From positions 930,001 to 994,000 of the forward strand of contig OY759970.1 of NCBI GenBank assembly GCA_963662965.1: DNA of 64,000 nt, given 5' to 3'. The notes beneath the pieces were generated by a model. The model did no database searches and was not told where the DNA came from. It saw only the letters and a program-made list of their open reading frames with translations. Position 1 is the stretch's first letter, and every line of letters starts with the position of its first letter. The position numbers were made by a program, and so were the translations under genes. This DNA comes from DTWD01 sp963662965 (lineage in GTDB: Bacteria > Acidobacteriota > Vicinamibacteria > Vicinamibacterales > UBA8438). Below are positions 1 through 8,673 of the stretch, piece after piece.

Positions 1-57
1 GATCGTGACGATCCGACGCCCCACGGTGTCGGTCACTTCGAGGCGCGGCTCAGGCAT
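1..57 (-). CDS. Partial gene, N-terminus resembling an FHA-domain protein
   Basis: Only the first 19 codons are inside the window, starting at the ATG whose complement is at 55-57. They read MPEPRLEVTDTVGRRIVTI. This resembles the start of forkhead-associated domains, where a short beta-strand runs up to a following GRR/S phosphothreonine-binding loop. It lies downstream of a zinc-ribbon gene on the same strand, a pairing seen in signalling and secretion loci. The identification rests on a very short stretch, so the function is tentative; the presence of a start codon and open frame to the window edge is what is directly seen. Confidence 0.35.
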   Translation of the reverse strand, partial: MPEPRLEVTDTVGRRIVTI

Positions 58-94
58 GGTCAAGAATGCTACACCTACGGGGAGGCGAACGAGC

Positions 95-379
95 TCATCG
101 CAGACGCACGCGCCAAGCGAGAAGACCACCAGCCACGGCGAGCATCAACCAGACGACCGGCTGCGGCGGCGTGCCGTCGGCCAGCTGCGTCACAAAAACC
201 GCGGTCACCGCGACGAACACGACGGCCAACAGCAGTGCCACCCATGGCCGTCGCGCGGCCGGCGGTCGGTCGTCGTCAAGTGCCATCGGCTCCCGCTCGC
301 GCTCGTCGGTCGCGGCGCCGCATCGAAAACAGATCAGCGCATTGTCGGCGATCTCGGTCTGGCAGTTCTTGCAAAGCAT
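95..379 (-). CDS. Zinc-ribbon membrane protein
   Basis: A 94-residue protein. The N-terminus carries CKNCQTEIADNALICFRC, a CxxC...CxxC zinc-ribbon knuckle of the small zinc_ribbon type. After an acidic/basic linker come two closely spaced hydrophobic segments, about residues 46-66 and 73-87, so it is probably anchored in the inner membrane with the ribbon in the cytoplasm. It is co-directional with the partial FHA-like gene, 37 bp downstream. No enzymatic motif is visible; a scaffold or accessory role is inference. Confidence 0.75.
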   Translation of the reverse strand: MLCKNCQTEIADNALICFRCGAATDEREREPMALDDDRPPAARRPWVALLLAVVFVAVTAVFVTQLADGTPPQPVVWLMLAVAGGLLAWRVRLR

Positions 380-384
380 GCGTA

Positions 385-535
385 TTTAGATGGGGCTTAC
401 AGCCCCAAGCCCTGTCGCCGGCACTCGTGGGGGGCCCCATTGCCCCACTCCGTGCCCGCGGGGCGGCGCCTTGTGCGCCCTGATCGTACATCGCGAGACC
501 GGGCGACGAAGGGTGATATTCCCCCAGTCTGATCA
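385..535 (+). repeat. GC-hairpin intergenic repeat, copy 1 (full-length type)
   Basis: The element begins TTTAGATGGGG and ends CCCCCAGTCTGATC, which is a near inverted copy of its own beginning. Inside are a GGGGC/GCCCC hairpin (391-405), the conserved CACTCGTGG and CCCCACTCCGT blocks and a G+C-rich stem near 458-475. It lies between two co-directional minus-strand genes, and its right end contains the TGA stop (533-535) of the upstream small gene when that gene is read in its likely true frame. Confidence 0.8.
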
Positions 536-920
536 CGGTCTACCCGCGCGATACTGTCGGATCTCGCGTGACACACGCGCCAGCGCGAGCAGCCGCTGCT
601 CGAGCTCGGTCGCGTAGCGCTCCGGCGTCATCGACCCCCCTCGACGCGCGCAGCTCGGCGATCTCGCGCTCAAGGGCCGCACGACGGGCTGAGAGCGCTG
701 CCAGCGTCGCGTCTACTGGCGGGTCGGTCGCAGCTTCTTCAGAGTCAGCGTCCGCGTCAGACCAGGCCCCCACGTGGACCGCGGACGCCAACCCTCCACC
801 GTGCCCGCGGTCCTCGACCGTGACGCCGTGCCCATCACCCGTGTCGTCCAGCAGTGGCCGCTCAGTCGCCAGACGCCCCTGCTGCTGATACCAACGTCGA
901 ACCGCCTCGCGCGCGGACAC
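533..920 (-). pseudogene. Small coiled-coil protein with a probable frameshift
   Basis: A GTG at 918-920 follows the TPR-peptidase stop by 6 bp. The frame reads an acidic linker and then LAALSARRAALEREIAELRASRG, a heptad-like helix. At 635-640 there is a run of six C (G on the coding strand). Removing one base continues the helix as MTPERYATELEQRLLALARV, ending with a TGA at 533-535 inside the repeat, whereas the uncorrected frame runs into an unlike sequence and stops at 540. The corrected protein looks like a small soluble helical protein of unknown function. A real mutation or a homopolymer sequencing error are both possible. Confidence 0.5.
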
Positions 921-926
921 CCACTG

Positions 927-3503
927 TCACAGTTCAGTCTCGGCTTCGACAATGGCGAGCAGGAGATCCTGCGCCCGCGCGTAGCTCGGGGCAAGCTCGA
1001 GCGCCGCCATCACCTGCCGCTTCGCCGCCGCGAGATCACCCGCCAAGAGTTGGCTCTGAGCCAAGTCGGTGTGCGCGGCGACGCGGTCGACGGGCCCCAA
1101 GGCAAGCGCCACGGTCAGCTCACGTATCGCGATCGCGGTCCGGCCATCTCCCAACGCCATCCGTCCGAGCACCTGGTGCGGAATCGGGTCGAACGGATCG
1201 ATCTCAATCAGGCGCTCATAGGCGGCACCCAGCCGCGTGTCGTCGCCCGCCTCCTGGGCCAGCGAGGCGTACAGACGGACGGCGTCGATGGAGGTCTCGT
1301 CATACTCGAGAAGCATCTCGAGCTCGCGCATCGCGCGCTCGGGGTCCCCGTCGGCCTGGGCGATGCGGGCCAGCAATCCCCGAGGGCTCTCGAACCCGGT
1401 GGCCATGGGCGCGAGCTCGGCGGCACGCTCGAGCGCCTCGCGCGCGACTTCGAGGTCGCCGGCCGCACCCGCTTCGAAAGCCGCGCGGCCGAGCGCGAAC
1501 TGCACGTGGAAATTGTCGGCTTGCGCTGTCGCTTGCGCCCGAAGCGCGGTCAGACGCTCCGGCCCCTCCGACGGAATCTCGCCCTTGGGCTGCTGCAGCG
1601 CCCGTCGCAGGGCGCCAAACTCCTCCTCCACCGCCGCGTCGAAGCTCTCCTGGAGTCGGTCGAAATCGAGCCCAATCCGTTCCAGTGCTTCGTCAGTCTC
1701 TAGCCCCTCGCCGTACGCCCGCAGCAACCCCTGGAGGGCCGCCATCCCGTACGCGTCGATCACGTGCTCCACGAGCACGGAGGCCTGAAAGTACGTCAAG
1801 GAGATCGTCTCGGGCCGGGTGAAACCGCTATTGAGGTCACGGATCGACAGCACACTGCCTTCGTTCAACGCCGACCCGAAGTCCAACACCGCATCTCGTC
1901 CCCAGGCGAGATGCTTCCGCTTTTCCTCGTACGTCGAGATGCCTTCACTGAGCCAACGCGGCAAGCGCTGGTTCGACATCTGCAGCGTGACGACGTGCGC
2001 CATCTCGTGCCACAGCGTCGAGAGCCAGTTGAAGTCGCCAGGCGGCCGCGCCCGCGGAGAATCCAAGGTGACGACATTCCCGAAGCAGGCCCCGAGCGCG
2101 CCGAGCATCCCGGGCAGGCCGAGCGTGCGCACGGCGAAATCATCGTGCCGCGGAAACACCTCGACCAGAATCGGCGTCCGCACCGTCATGCCGTAGCGGA
2201 CCGTCAACTCGTCGAGCGCTTCCTGCGCGGTCTCGAGGACGTATTCCTTGAGCGCCGGCGCTTCGTCAGGATGGATCCGCACGATCAGGTCGCCCTGCTC
2301 GAATGTCTCGAACTCGCTCAGCTGGTCCATCATTTCGAGCAAGTTGTAGGTGACGATGTCGAACGGGTCCTCCTCGAAGGAGCGTTCGAGCGCCGCGCGA
2401 GCGCCAGGCTCGTCGCCGGTCCGGAGCAAATGCATGCCGAGCTCGGCGTGGGCGCGGGTGTTGTTCGGGTCGAGCTCGAGCGCCCGCCGCACTAGCGCCA
2501 CCGCTTCGGGAAACCGATACGCACGCGCAGCCCGGCTCCCGGCAACCCGGTAGATGTCGCCGTATATGGGATTGACCTCGAGCGTCCGCCCGACCTCGGC
2601 CTCGAAGTCGGCCGTCCGGTCTTCGAGATACGCAATAGCGGCGAGCAATGCGCGGGCCTCGAGGCTCTCGGGATTGATGCGAAGCGCCGCGTCGATCGCC
2701 TCGCCGGCACCCTCGCGATTGCTGTCGTCGAGCTCGAGCTCGGCGACGAACAGATGGGCCGCGACCAGCTCGGGGTCGATCTCGAGCGCACGCTCGACCG
2801 AGGCGCGCGCCACGGGCGGATTCTCAGTCGCCAGCACCTGCGCCACACCGAGGTGCGCTGGCGCCCACTCGTCGTCGAGCGTGAGCGCCGCCTGAAACGA
2901 CGCCAGCGCATCCGGGTGGTTGTACTTCTGCAGGAACAACTCACCCCAGGCCGTCTGGATGGCTGGATCATCGGGCGCGCTCCGGACCGCCGACCGGAAG
3001 AGCCGGTTGGCCTCACGAAACCCGCCGATCGCGCTGGCCGCCAGCGCGCCGCGAAACTGGTTGGGCGCGTCGAGCGAGCGCATGCCGCCGACGATGACCG
3101 CTTCGAGGAACGGCTGGGCCTCTGCCACTCGACCCCGTCGCTGCAGCAACAGCCCGAGCTCGAGCCCCGCCGCGCTGCTCGGGGCGTTCCGCGCGACGCC
3201 GTCCAGCCCCGCTTCGGCTTCGCCATACTCGCCGCGGTCGACCAAGAGACGGGCCCGCAAGGCCGCCGCCGACGGGTCCATGGCGTCGCGGCTCGCGGCC
3301 AGCGTTTCGGCCTCGGACCGGTCACCGTGCGCAAGCGCGCGTGTGGCGCGTTCGTGAAACGTCTGCTCGTCGTCTTGAGCGTCGGAGGCCGTTTGGGCGA
3401 ACGACGGAACCGCCGCGAGCGCGACCACGGCCGTCGCCGACAGCAGCCGCACCGTCTGGCGGACGACGGAGGCACGGTGCCGCACGCCAGAAAGGCGTTT
3501 CAC
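927..3503 (-). CDS. Secreted TPR protein with gluzincin metallopeptidase domain
   Basis: About 858 residues from the GTG at 3501-3503. This start is chosen because it is followed by a good signal peptide (LLSATAVVALAAVPSFAQ) and lies 7 bp after the preceding gene, while the longer frame adds an implausible lead. The N-terminal half is tetratricopeptide repeats. A central segment has HEMAHVVTLQM followed by WLSEGISTYEE, the HExxH and downstream Glu of MA-clan zinc peptidases. The C-terminal third has further TPRs. The protein probably acts in the periplasm on a protein substrate that is not identifiable here. It is the fourth gene of the ketosynthase operon, which suggests but does not prove a linked role. 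Confidence 0.85.
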   Translation of the reverse strand: MKRLSGVRHRASVVRQTVRLLSATAVVALAAVPSFAQTASDAQDDEQTFHERATRALAHGDRSEAETLAASRDAMDPSAAALRARLLVDRGEYGEAEAGLDGVARNAPSSAAGLELGLLLQRRGRVAEAQPFLEAVIVGGMRSLDAPNQFRGALAASAIGGFREANRLFRSAVRSAPDDPAIQTAWGELFLQKYNHPDALASFQAALTLDDEWAPAHLGVAQVLATENPPVARASVERALEIDPELVAAHLFVAELELDDSNREGAGEAIDAALRINPESLEARALLAAIAYLEDRTADFEAEVGRTLEVNPIYGDIYRVAGSRAARAYRFPEAVALVRRALELDPNNTRAHAELGMHLLRTGDEPGARAALERSFEEDPFDIVTYNLLEMMDQLSEFETFEQGDLIVRIHPDEAPALKEYVLETAQEALDELTVRYGMTVRTPILVEVFPRHDDFAVRTLGLPGMLGALGACFGNVVTLDSPRARPPGDFNWLSTLWHEMAHVVTLQMSNQRLPRWLSEGISTYEEKRKHLAWGRDAVLDFGSALNEGSVLSIRDLNSGFTRPETISLTYFQASVLVEHVIDAYGMAALQGLLRAYGEGLETDEALERIGLDFDRLQESFDAAVEEEFGALRRALQQPKGEIPSEGPERLTALRAQATAQADNFHVQFALGRAAFEAGAAGDLEVAREALERAAELAPMATGFESPRGLLARIAQADGDPERAMRELEMLLEYDETSIDAVRLYASLAQEAGDDTRLGAAYERLIEIDPFDPIPHQVLGRMALGDGRTAIAIRELTVALALGPVDRVAAHTDLAQSQLLAGDLAAAKRQVMAALELAPSYARAQDLLLAIVEAETEL

Positions 3504-3510
3504 CTCGCGA

Positions 3511-4032
3511 TTATAGTCCGAGGGCTCTGTTCTCCACTGCGATGCGGCGACGCAGCAGCGCCGCAAACCAGACAAACGCCACCGTGCCGCTGACCGGTGC
3601 TTGCATCATCACGGCCATGCCGGCGATCTCACCCAGCACGGCAACGTAGTTCGGATGTCTCATCCAGCGATACGGGCCGTCGCTCACGCACGTGCCGTCC
3701 GGCGGGACCAGCACGCGGAAGGTCCAGCGGTGGCCGAGCGTGGCCAGGGCCCAATACTTGAGCGCTTTCGCGGTGCACCACAGCGCCGCACCGGCCATCA
3801 ACCAGGCCGACATCGCCACCCGACCGACACCGCCTTCGACCGCCATCGCCACGAAGGCCGAGGGATACACGACCTGCATCACGCGGTAGACGTCGTTACC
3901 CGGCTCGACCGCGCCTCGCGCGCGCAGCAGACGGTCGTGCCGCCGCGAGCGTCGATCCTCCAGCCACATCGACACGGCCACGACGGCGAGCGCCGACCCG
4001 GCGATGAGGTTCGACGCAGACGGGAGGCTCAC
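3511..4032 (-). CDS. Isoprenylcysteine carboxyl methyltransferase-family membrane protein
   Basis: 173 residues with about four hydrophobic segments. The C-terminal GPYRWMRHPNYVAVLGEI is the SAM-binding RHPxY signature of the ICMT/PEMT superfamily. Bacterial members methylate lipids or polyketide products; in Bacillus a relative methylates alkylpyrones. The start overlaps the stop of the upstream flavoprotein gene by 4 bp, so the two are translationally coupled. Together with the ketosynthase and flavoprotein it may tailor a lipid-like metabolite; the substrate is unknown. Confidence 0.8.
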   Translation of the reverse strand: MSLPSASNLIAGSALAVVAVSMWLEDRRSRRHDRLLRARGAVEPGNDVYRVMQVVYPSAFVAMAVEGGVGRVAMSAWLMAGAALWCTAKALKYWALATLGHRWTFRVLVPPDGTCVSDGPYRWMRHPNYVAVLGEIAGMAVMMQAPVSGTVAFVWFAALLRRRIAVENRALGL

Positions 4033-5195
4033 GTCATCTCTCGGACCGCGGTGTCACCAGCGTAGCGGATCGCGCGGCGGAGAATCGCAGGCGCCACGGC
4101 CGAAGCCGCGCTCGCGACCGACAACGCGAGGGGAACGGCGACGAGTCGCCGCACCGCACGGTTGAACCGCCACTTGCCGCCGAACTCGGTCTGCCGCCAC
4201 CGCGTCAGCCGCTCATGGCGGTCGGAGCCGTCGGCCAGGGCGTCGAGTGCGGCCCGGGCCGCGAGCTCGCCGCCGCGCAACGCGAACCGCAGCCCGTCGC
4301 CGGTCATCGGATCGACGAATCCGGCGGCATCGCCGGCCAGCAGCAAGCCGGACGCCCCGGCGGCGCGCACGTCGAGCGCGAGCGGCCCCAACGAGACGAC
4401 CGGCGCCGTCAGTCGCGCCGTCCGGAACCGATCGCGGAGCGTCACATCGGCGGAGAGCACGCGGTGAAGGAACGCCGCAGGGTCGGCGAAACGACGACGA
4501 TCGGCCGACACGACGCAGACATTGGCGAGCCCACCGGGTAGCGGCGCGACCCCCACAAAGTGACCGCGTCGAACGTGCATCTCGCCGTACGGGCCGAGCG
4601 CGTCGACGTCGGTGTAGTAGCCGCCGACGACCCATCGCCGCGGGCGGACGGGGCGGGACGCAAGACCGAGCGCGACGCCGACGACCGAGCCTCGGCCATC
4701 GGCCGCCACGGTGACCGGTGCCCGCGCCGATTCCGCCGCGCCGCGTGCCGTCGCCAACTCCACGCCGACGACGCGAAGCCCGCCGCTCCCCTCCGCGATG
4801 ATGGGCGCTCGGACGTGTGTCGCGTCGTCGAAGCACGCCCCCGCCGCCACCGCCGCCTCCACGAGCGCCATGTCGAACTCGCGCCGGACGAGGGCTCGGC
4901 CGACGGTCTCGGCCCCGTCACGGCCACCGTAGGTGCCGCGGACCGCCACGCCGCCCGGCCCGGTCACGAGCATGCCGGCAAGCTCAAGTCCGCACGCCAC
5001 CGTGTGGTCGAGCCCGAGCCTCCGCAGGACGGCGACCGCGCCTGGATTCACGGTGTCGCCGCACAGCTTATCGCGTGGAAACCGAGCCCGATCGACGAGA
5101 CGCACCCGGGCCCCGGCGCGCGCCAGCACGAGCGCGGCCACCGCGCCGGCCGGCCCGGCCCCCGCGACGACGACGTCAAACTTCAATGGCGTCAC
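4029..5195 (-). CDS. Geranylgeranyl-reductase-family FAD oxidoreductase
   Basis: 388 residues. The N-terminal VVVAGAGPAGAVAALVLARA is a Rossmann FAD-binding GxGxxG, followed by the RFPRDKLCGD signature typical of geranylgeranyl reductase and related monooxygenase-fold flavoproteins. A second FAD motif, LLAGDAAGFVDPMTGDGLRF, lies near residue 285. The family reduces isoprenoid double bonds or hydroxylates lipid-like substrates. It starts directly after the ketosynthase stop (no gap) and overlaps the methyltransferase downstream, so it is part of one operon. Confidence 0.85.
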   Translation of the reverse strand: MTPLKFDVVVAGAGPAGAVAALVLARAGARVRLVDRARFPRDKLCGDTVNPGAVAVLRRLGLDHTVACGLELAGMLVTGPGGVAVRGTYGGRDGAETVGRALVRREFDMALVEAAVAAGACFDDATHVRAPIIAEGSGGLRVVGVELATARGAAESARAPVTVAADGRGSVVGVALGLASRPVRPRRWVVGGYYTDVDALGPYGEMHVRRGHFVGVAPLPGGLANVCVVSADRRRFADPAAFLHRVLSADVTLRDRFRTARLTAPVVSLGPLALDVRAAGASGLLLAGDAAGFVDPMTGDGLRFALRGGELAARAALDALADGSDRHERLTRWRQTEFGGKWRFNRAVRRLVAVPLALSVASAASAVAPAILRRAIRYAGDTAVREMT

Positions 5196-6488
5196 TCATA
5201 TCGACCCGAGCACCACGGCACTGTTCTTCGATCCGAAGCCGAGACAGTTACAGAGTGCCGCTTCGGGTTCGGCCGCGCGGCCGACGTTCGGAATGAAATC
5301 AAGGTCGCAGTCAGGATCTGGATGATCGTGATTGATCGTCGGTGGCACAAAGCGCCGCGCGAGCGCGAGCGCCGACGTCACAATCCCGGCCGCGCCGCTC
5401 GCGCCCTGTGGGTGTCCGATCATCGACTTGGTCGACGACCCGGGCACGTGGTCCGCGCGATCACCGAGCAGCGCGCGGACGCATCGCGATTCGATGGCGT
5501 CATTGAGCACGGTCGACGTGCCATGAAAGTTGATGTACCCGAGTTCTTCGACGTGTCGCGCCGACCGGTCGAGCGCCAGCCGCATCGCCGCCACAATCTC
5601 GGCCCCCTCCGGATCCATCTGTACGCGGTGGTAGGCGTCGCAGGTCGAGCCGTACCCCTCGACGACGGCATACGGTCGCGCGCCGCGGGCGCGGGCACGT
5701 TCTTCGCGTTCGAGCACGAGCATCCACGCGCCCTCGCCAAGCACGAACCCGTCGCGGTCGCGCTCAAACGGGCGCGACGCCGCCGATGGCCGCGCATTGA
5801 AGCGCGTCGTCAGCGCGCGCATCCGCGCAAAGCCAAGCATCATGCCGCGCGTGACACACGCGTCGGCACCGCCGGTGAGCAGCACCTCCGCCTCGCCGGC
5901 GCGTATGAGACGCGCGGCGTACCCGACGGCGTCCGTGGAGCTGGTGCACCCGGTCGACAGCACGTGACTAATTCCGCGCAGCTCGAGCGCGATGGAGATC
6001 TCGCTCGACACCATGCCGACGGTCGAGACCGGGATGGCATACGGGGTCACTTTCTTCCAGCTGTCGGTGAAGTACTCCTCGTACTGGCGCTCGGCCACAT
6101 CGATGCCACCGGCGCCGCTACCGACGATCACGCCGGCATCCGGCTCACCGGCGCGCAGTCCCGCGTCGGTCCACGCCTCCTGGGCCGCGATCACCGCGAT
6201 CAGCGACGTTCGAGAATAGCGACGTGGATCGGCGCGGGAGCCCCGCCCGCGGCGGGCGGCCACGGTACGGTCCACCGGTGGGGCATCCGCGATCGAGACA
6301 GGCGGCACGACCGCGGCGACTTGACTCGGCAGACCATCGATGTCGAACGTGGCGATCGTCGCCGTTCCGCTCTCGCCCCCCGTGACGGCGCTCCAGAATC
6401 GCTCGCGACCGACGCCAAACGGCGACACGACGCCGATTCCGCTAATAACCACGCGAGGTTGGAGGGAGGACGCCATCGTCGTCGCCAC
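5196..6488 (-). CDS. Beta-ketoacyl-ACP synthase (KAS II/FabF-like)
   Basis: 430 residues, of usual FabF length. The full Cys-His-His triad is visible: STGCTSSTD (active-site Cys), NFHGTSTVLND (first His) and STKSMIGHPQGASG (Lys and second His). It condenses malonyl-ACP with acyl chains. Starts at GTG 6488 or ATG 6476 are both possible. It leads an operon with a flavoprotein and a methyltransferase and has no neighbouring acyl carrier protein or reductase, which fits a specialised polyketide or lipid route better than housekeeping fatty-acid synthesis. That assignment is inference. Confidence 0.88.
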   Translation of the reverse strand: MATTMASSLQPRVVISGIGVVSPFGVGRERFWSAVTGGESGTATIATFDIDGLPSQVAAVVPPVSIADAPPVDRTVAARRGRGSRADPRRYSRTSLIAVIAAQEAWTDAGLRAGEPDAGVIVGSGAGGIDVAERQYEEYFTDSWKKVTPYAIPVSTVGMVSSEISIALELRGISHVLSTGCTSSTDAVGYAARLIRAGEAEVLLTGGADACVTRGMMLGFARMRALTTRFNARPSAASRPFERDRDGFVLGEGAWMLVLEREERARARGARPYAVVEGYGSTCDAYHRVQMDPEGAEIVAAMRLALDRSARHVEELGYINFHGTSTVLNDAIESRCVRALLGDRADHVPGSSTKSMIGHPQGASGAAGIVTSALALARRFVPPTINHDHPDPDCDLDFIPNVGRAAEPEAALCNCLGFGSKNSAVVLGSI

Positions 6489-6529
6489 CTATAATACTGG
6501 CGCGCCTACCAACGGATGCCGCCCACTCA

Positions 6530-7234
6530 ATGACGCGACTGGCCGCGCGTGCATATGCCGTTGCCGGCGCGCTCACGTTCGTCGCCTCGCTCGGGTACTC
6601 CGTCTACATGTACGCGATTCGACTCGGATCCGCCGGGGCCACGACCGGACCGTGGCTCCTTGGCCTCGCGCTCAACCTGGCGCTCTTCGGCACGTTCGCG
6701 TTGCACCACAGCCTCCTCGCGCGGAGCGGCGTCAAGCGCTGGCTCGCCCGCTATATCCCGTCCGAGCTTGAGCGCGCGACGTACGTCTGGATCGCCAGCG
6801 TGCTGTACGCCTTGATGTGCTTCTGGTGGCAGGCGATACCCGGCAGCCTCTACGCAACTTCGGGCATCGCACGGACCCTCGCCTTCGGCGTCCAGGGTGG
6901 CGGCCTCGCCGTCACGCTCTGGGCCGCGTCGGTGCTCGACCCGCTGGACCTCGCCGGCGTACGCCAGTTGACGGCGGCACCAGATCAGCCCGCCGAGCTC
7001 CGCGTCCGCGGTCCGTATCACTGGGTGCGCCATCCAATCTATTTCGGCTGGCTCCTCATGGTGTTCGGTGCGCCGGACATGACCTTCGGGCGCCTCTCGT
7101 TCGCGGTGATCAGCACGACTTACATCGCGCTGGCGGTGCCGTGGGAGGAGGCCTCGATGGTCGACACCTTTGGGGCACAGTACGAGCGTTACCGCGATGA
7201 AGTCAGATGGCGAATGATGCCCGGCGTTTATTAA
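6530..7234 (+). CDS. NnrU/isoprenylcysteine methyltransferase-like membrane protein
   Basis: 234 residues with about five or six hydrophobic helices. The C-terminal GPYHWVRHPIYFGWLLMV carries the RHPIY motif of membrane methyltransferases of the NnrU/ICMT/PEMT group. It is divergent from the ketosynthase operon with only 41 bp between starts, so the two transcription units probably share a control region. Having two ICMT-like proteins at either end of the ketosynthase operon is suggestive of a shared product. The substrate is not determinable. Confidence 0.8.
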   Translation: MTRLAARAYAVAGALTFVASLGYSVYMYAIRLGSAGATTGPWLLGLALNLALFGTFALHHSLLARSGVKRWLARYIPSELERATYVWIASVLYALMCFWWQAIPGSLYATSGIARTLAFGVQGGGLAVTLWAASVLDPLDLAGVRQLTAAPDQPAELRVRGPYHWVRHPIYFGWLLMVFGAPDMTFGRLSFAVISTTYIALAVPWEEASMVDTFGAQYERYRDEVRWRMMPGVY

Positions 7235-7443
7235 TTAGATGGGGCTTACCGCCCCAAACCCCGTCGCGGGCACTCGCGGGGGCCCCATGCCCCAGTCCGT
7301 GCGCGCCCTGGGTGTGGTCAGCAAGCGCGAGCGAACGGAGTGGGGCGTTTTCTGGGTTCCCGCGAGAGAGCGACCGAGGGGGTCCGGGGGAAGCGCTCGA
7401 GACGCAGTAGTTTGATCGAGGGCGATATTCCCCCAGTTTGAAC
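7235..7443 (+). repeat. GC-hairpin intergenic repeat, copy 2 (longest)
   Basis: It starts as ATTAGATGGGG directly after the TAA of the methyltransferase-like gene and ends CCCCCAGTTTGAAC immediately before the ATG of the glycosyltransferase at 7444. It shares the GGGGC/GCCCC hairpin, the CACTCGCGG block and the internal segment with GGTCCGGGGGAAGCGC that is also in copy 4. The element therefore forms the entire leader of the next gene, which has no obvious Shine-Dalgarno sequence. Confidence 0.8.
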
Positions 7444-8538
7444 ATGGTCGTTTTCTACGTCTCGGGGCATGGCTTGGGGCACGCCTCTCGGCAGATCGAG
7501 ATCATGCACGCGCTCCGACATGAGCGGCCCGATGTGGAGCTCGTCGTCAAGACCTCCGCGCCACGCTGGTTTTTCGAGCGGGCCCGCCTCGACCGCCTCG
7601 TGGTTGATCCGCTCGCCACGGACACCGGCGTCGTCCAAACCGATAGCCTGCATGTCGACGTCCTGCAGTCCATCGACCGATGCGATTCGTTTCATCGCAC
7701 CCTCGATCAACGGGCCGCACGCGAGGCAGACGATCTCCAGAGACGCGGCGCGACGCTCGTGGTCAGCGACATTCCGCCGCTCGCGTGTGCGGCGGGCGTC
7801 AAGGCCGGCCTCCCGACCATCGCGATCGGGAACTTCACCTGGGATTGGATTTACGACAGCTACCGAGAGACGGCGGAGCGCGCGCCGGCGCTGGTCGACA
7901 CGCTGGCCGAGGCCTACGCCGGGGCCACCGCCGCCTGGCGGTTCCCGCTACACGGTGGGTTCAGGGCGTTCGACGAGGTCGTTGATGTTCCGGTTGTGGC
8001 ACGTCGCTCGACGAGAGATCCCCGCGAACTCCGAGACGCCCTGCGGCTGCCGCGCGACCGCGGGCTCGCCCTCGTCGCGTTTGGACGATACGGCATCGGC
8101 GACATCGACTGGTCGCGCGTGCGGGGGCTGACCGGCTATCACGTGGTCTTCACGACACAGGACCACGCCGACGACGGACCGCGCGGCGAGACGTTCACGA
8201 CCCTCGATGAGGCACGACTCGCCGCCGACGGTGTGACGTACGAGGACGTGATGGCGGCCGTCGATGTGGTCATCACCAAGCCGGGATTCGGAATGATGGC
8301 GGAGTGTGCGGCGAACGACACGGCGATGCTCTACACCGACCGGGGTCGCTTTCCCGAGTACGACGTACTCGTGGCCGGCATGCCGGCGATGATCCGAGCC
8401 GCGCATATCGGTCATGACGACCTGTTCGGCGGACGCTGGCAAGACCATCTCGACCAACTCCTCGCCGCCCCGCGACCCGCTCGGCCTGAGCTGAACGGCG
8501 CCGCGGTCGTCGGCCGCAAGCTGGCGGGGCTGCTTTAG
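7444..8538 (+). CDS. Glycosyltransferase-like protein (GT28 / arabinokinase N-terminal type)
   Basis: About 364 residues from ATG 7444. The N-terminus, VVFYVSGHGLGHASRQIE, is the nucleotide-sugar glycosyltransferase GHGxGHxxR loop also seen in the N-domain of plant L-arabinokinase. The C-terminal half contains ITKPGFGMMAEC, matching the second Rossmann domain of GT-B enzymes near the donor site. It is therefore a cytoplasmic GT-B fold protein. Donor and acceptor are unknown. The stop codon TAG lies in the left terminus of repeat copy 3. Confidence 0.7.
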   Translation: MVVFYVSGHGLGHASRQIEIMHALRHERPDVELVVKTSAPRWFFERARLDRLVVDPLATDTGVVQTDSLHVDVLQSIDRCDSFHRTLDQRAAREADDLQRRGATLVVSDIPPLACAAGVKAGLPTIAIGNFTWDWIYDSYRETAERAPALVDTLAEAYAGATAAWRFPLHGGFRAFDEVVDVPVVARRSTRDPRELRDALRLPRDRGLALVAFGRYGIGDIDWSRVRGLTGYHVVFTTQDHADDGPRGETFTTLDEARLAADGVTYEDVMAAVDVVITKPGFGMMAECAANDTAMLYTDRGRFPEYDVLVAGMPAMIRAAHIGHDDLFGGRWQDHLDQLLAAPRPARPELNGAAVVGRKLAGLL

Positions 8539-8673
8539 ACGGGGCTGGCTGCCCCGAACCCCGCCGGCGGCACTCGTGGGGGACCCCTTCGCCCCACTCC
8601 GTACCGCCGGGGCGCGCCGTGCGCGCCCTGATCGTGCGGTGCAACATCGGAGGGCGACATTCCCCCGGTCTAA
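8534..8673 (+). repeat. GC-hairpin intergenic repeat, copy 3 (both stops inside)
   Basis: This copy lies between convergent genes. The left end TTTAGACGGGG contains the glycosyltransferase stop and the right end CCCCCGGTCTAATC contains the methyltransferase stop; the two ends are inverted versions of each other. A strong stem GGCGCGC-CGT-GCGCGCC occurs near 8611-8627. The position suggests a bidirectional 3'-end structure. Confidence 0.85.

Noticed and set aside
3509..3516. TATAAT just upstream of the TPR-peptidase start as a promoter
   Set aside because: No matching -35 at 16-18 bp; it overlaps the end of the upstream co-directional gene with a 7-bp gap, so read-through transcription is more likely.
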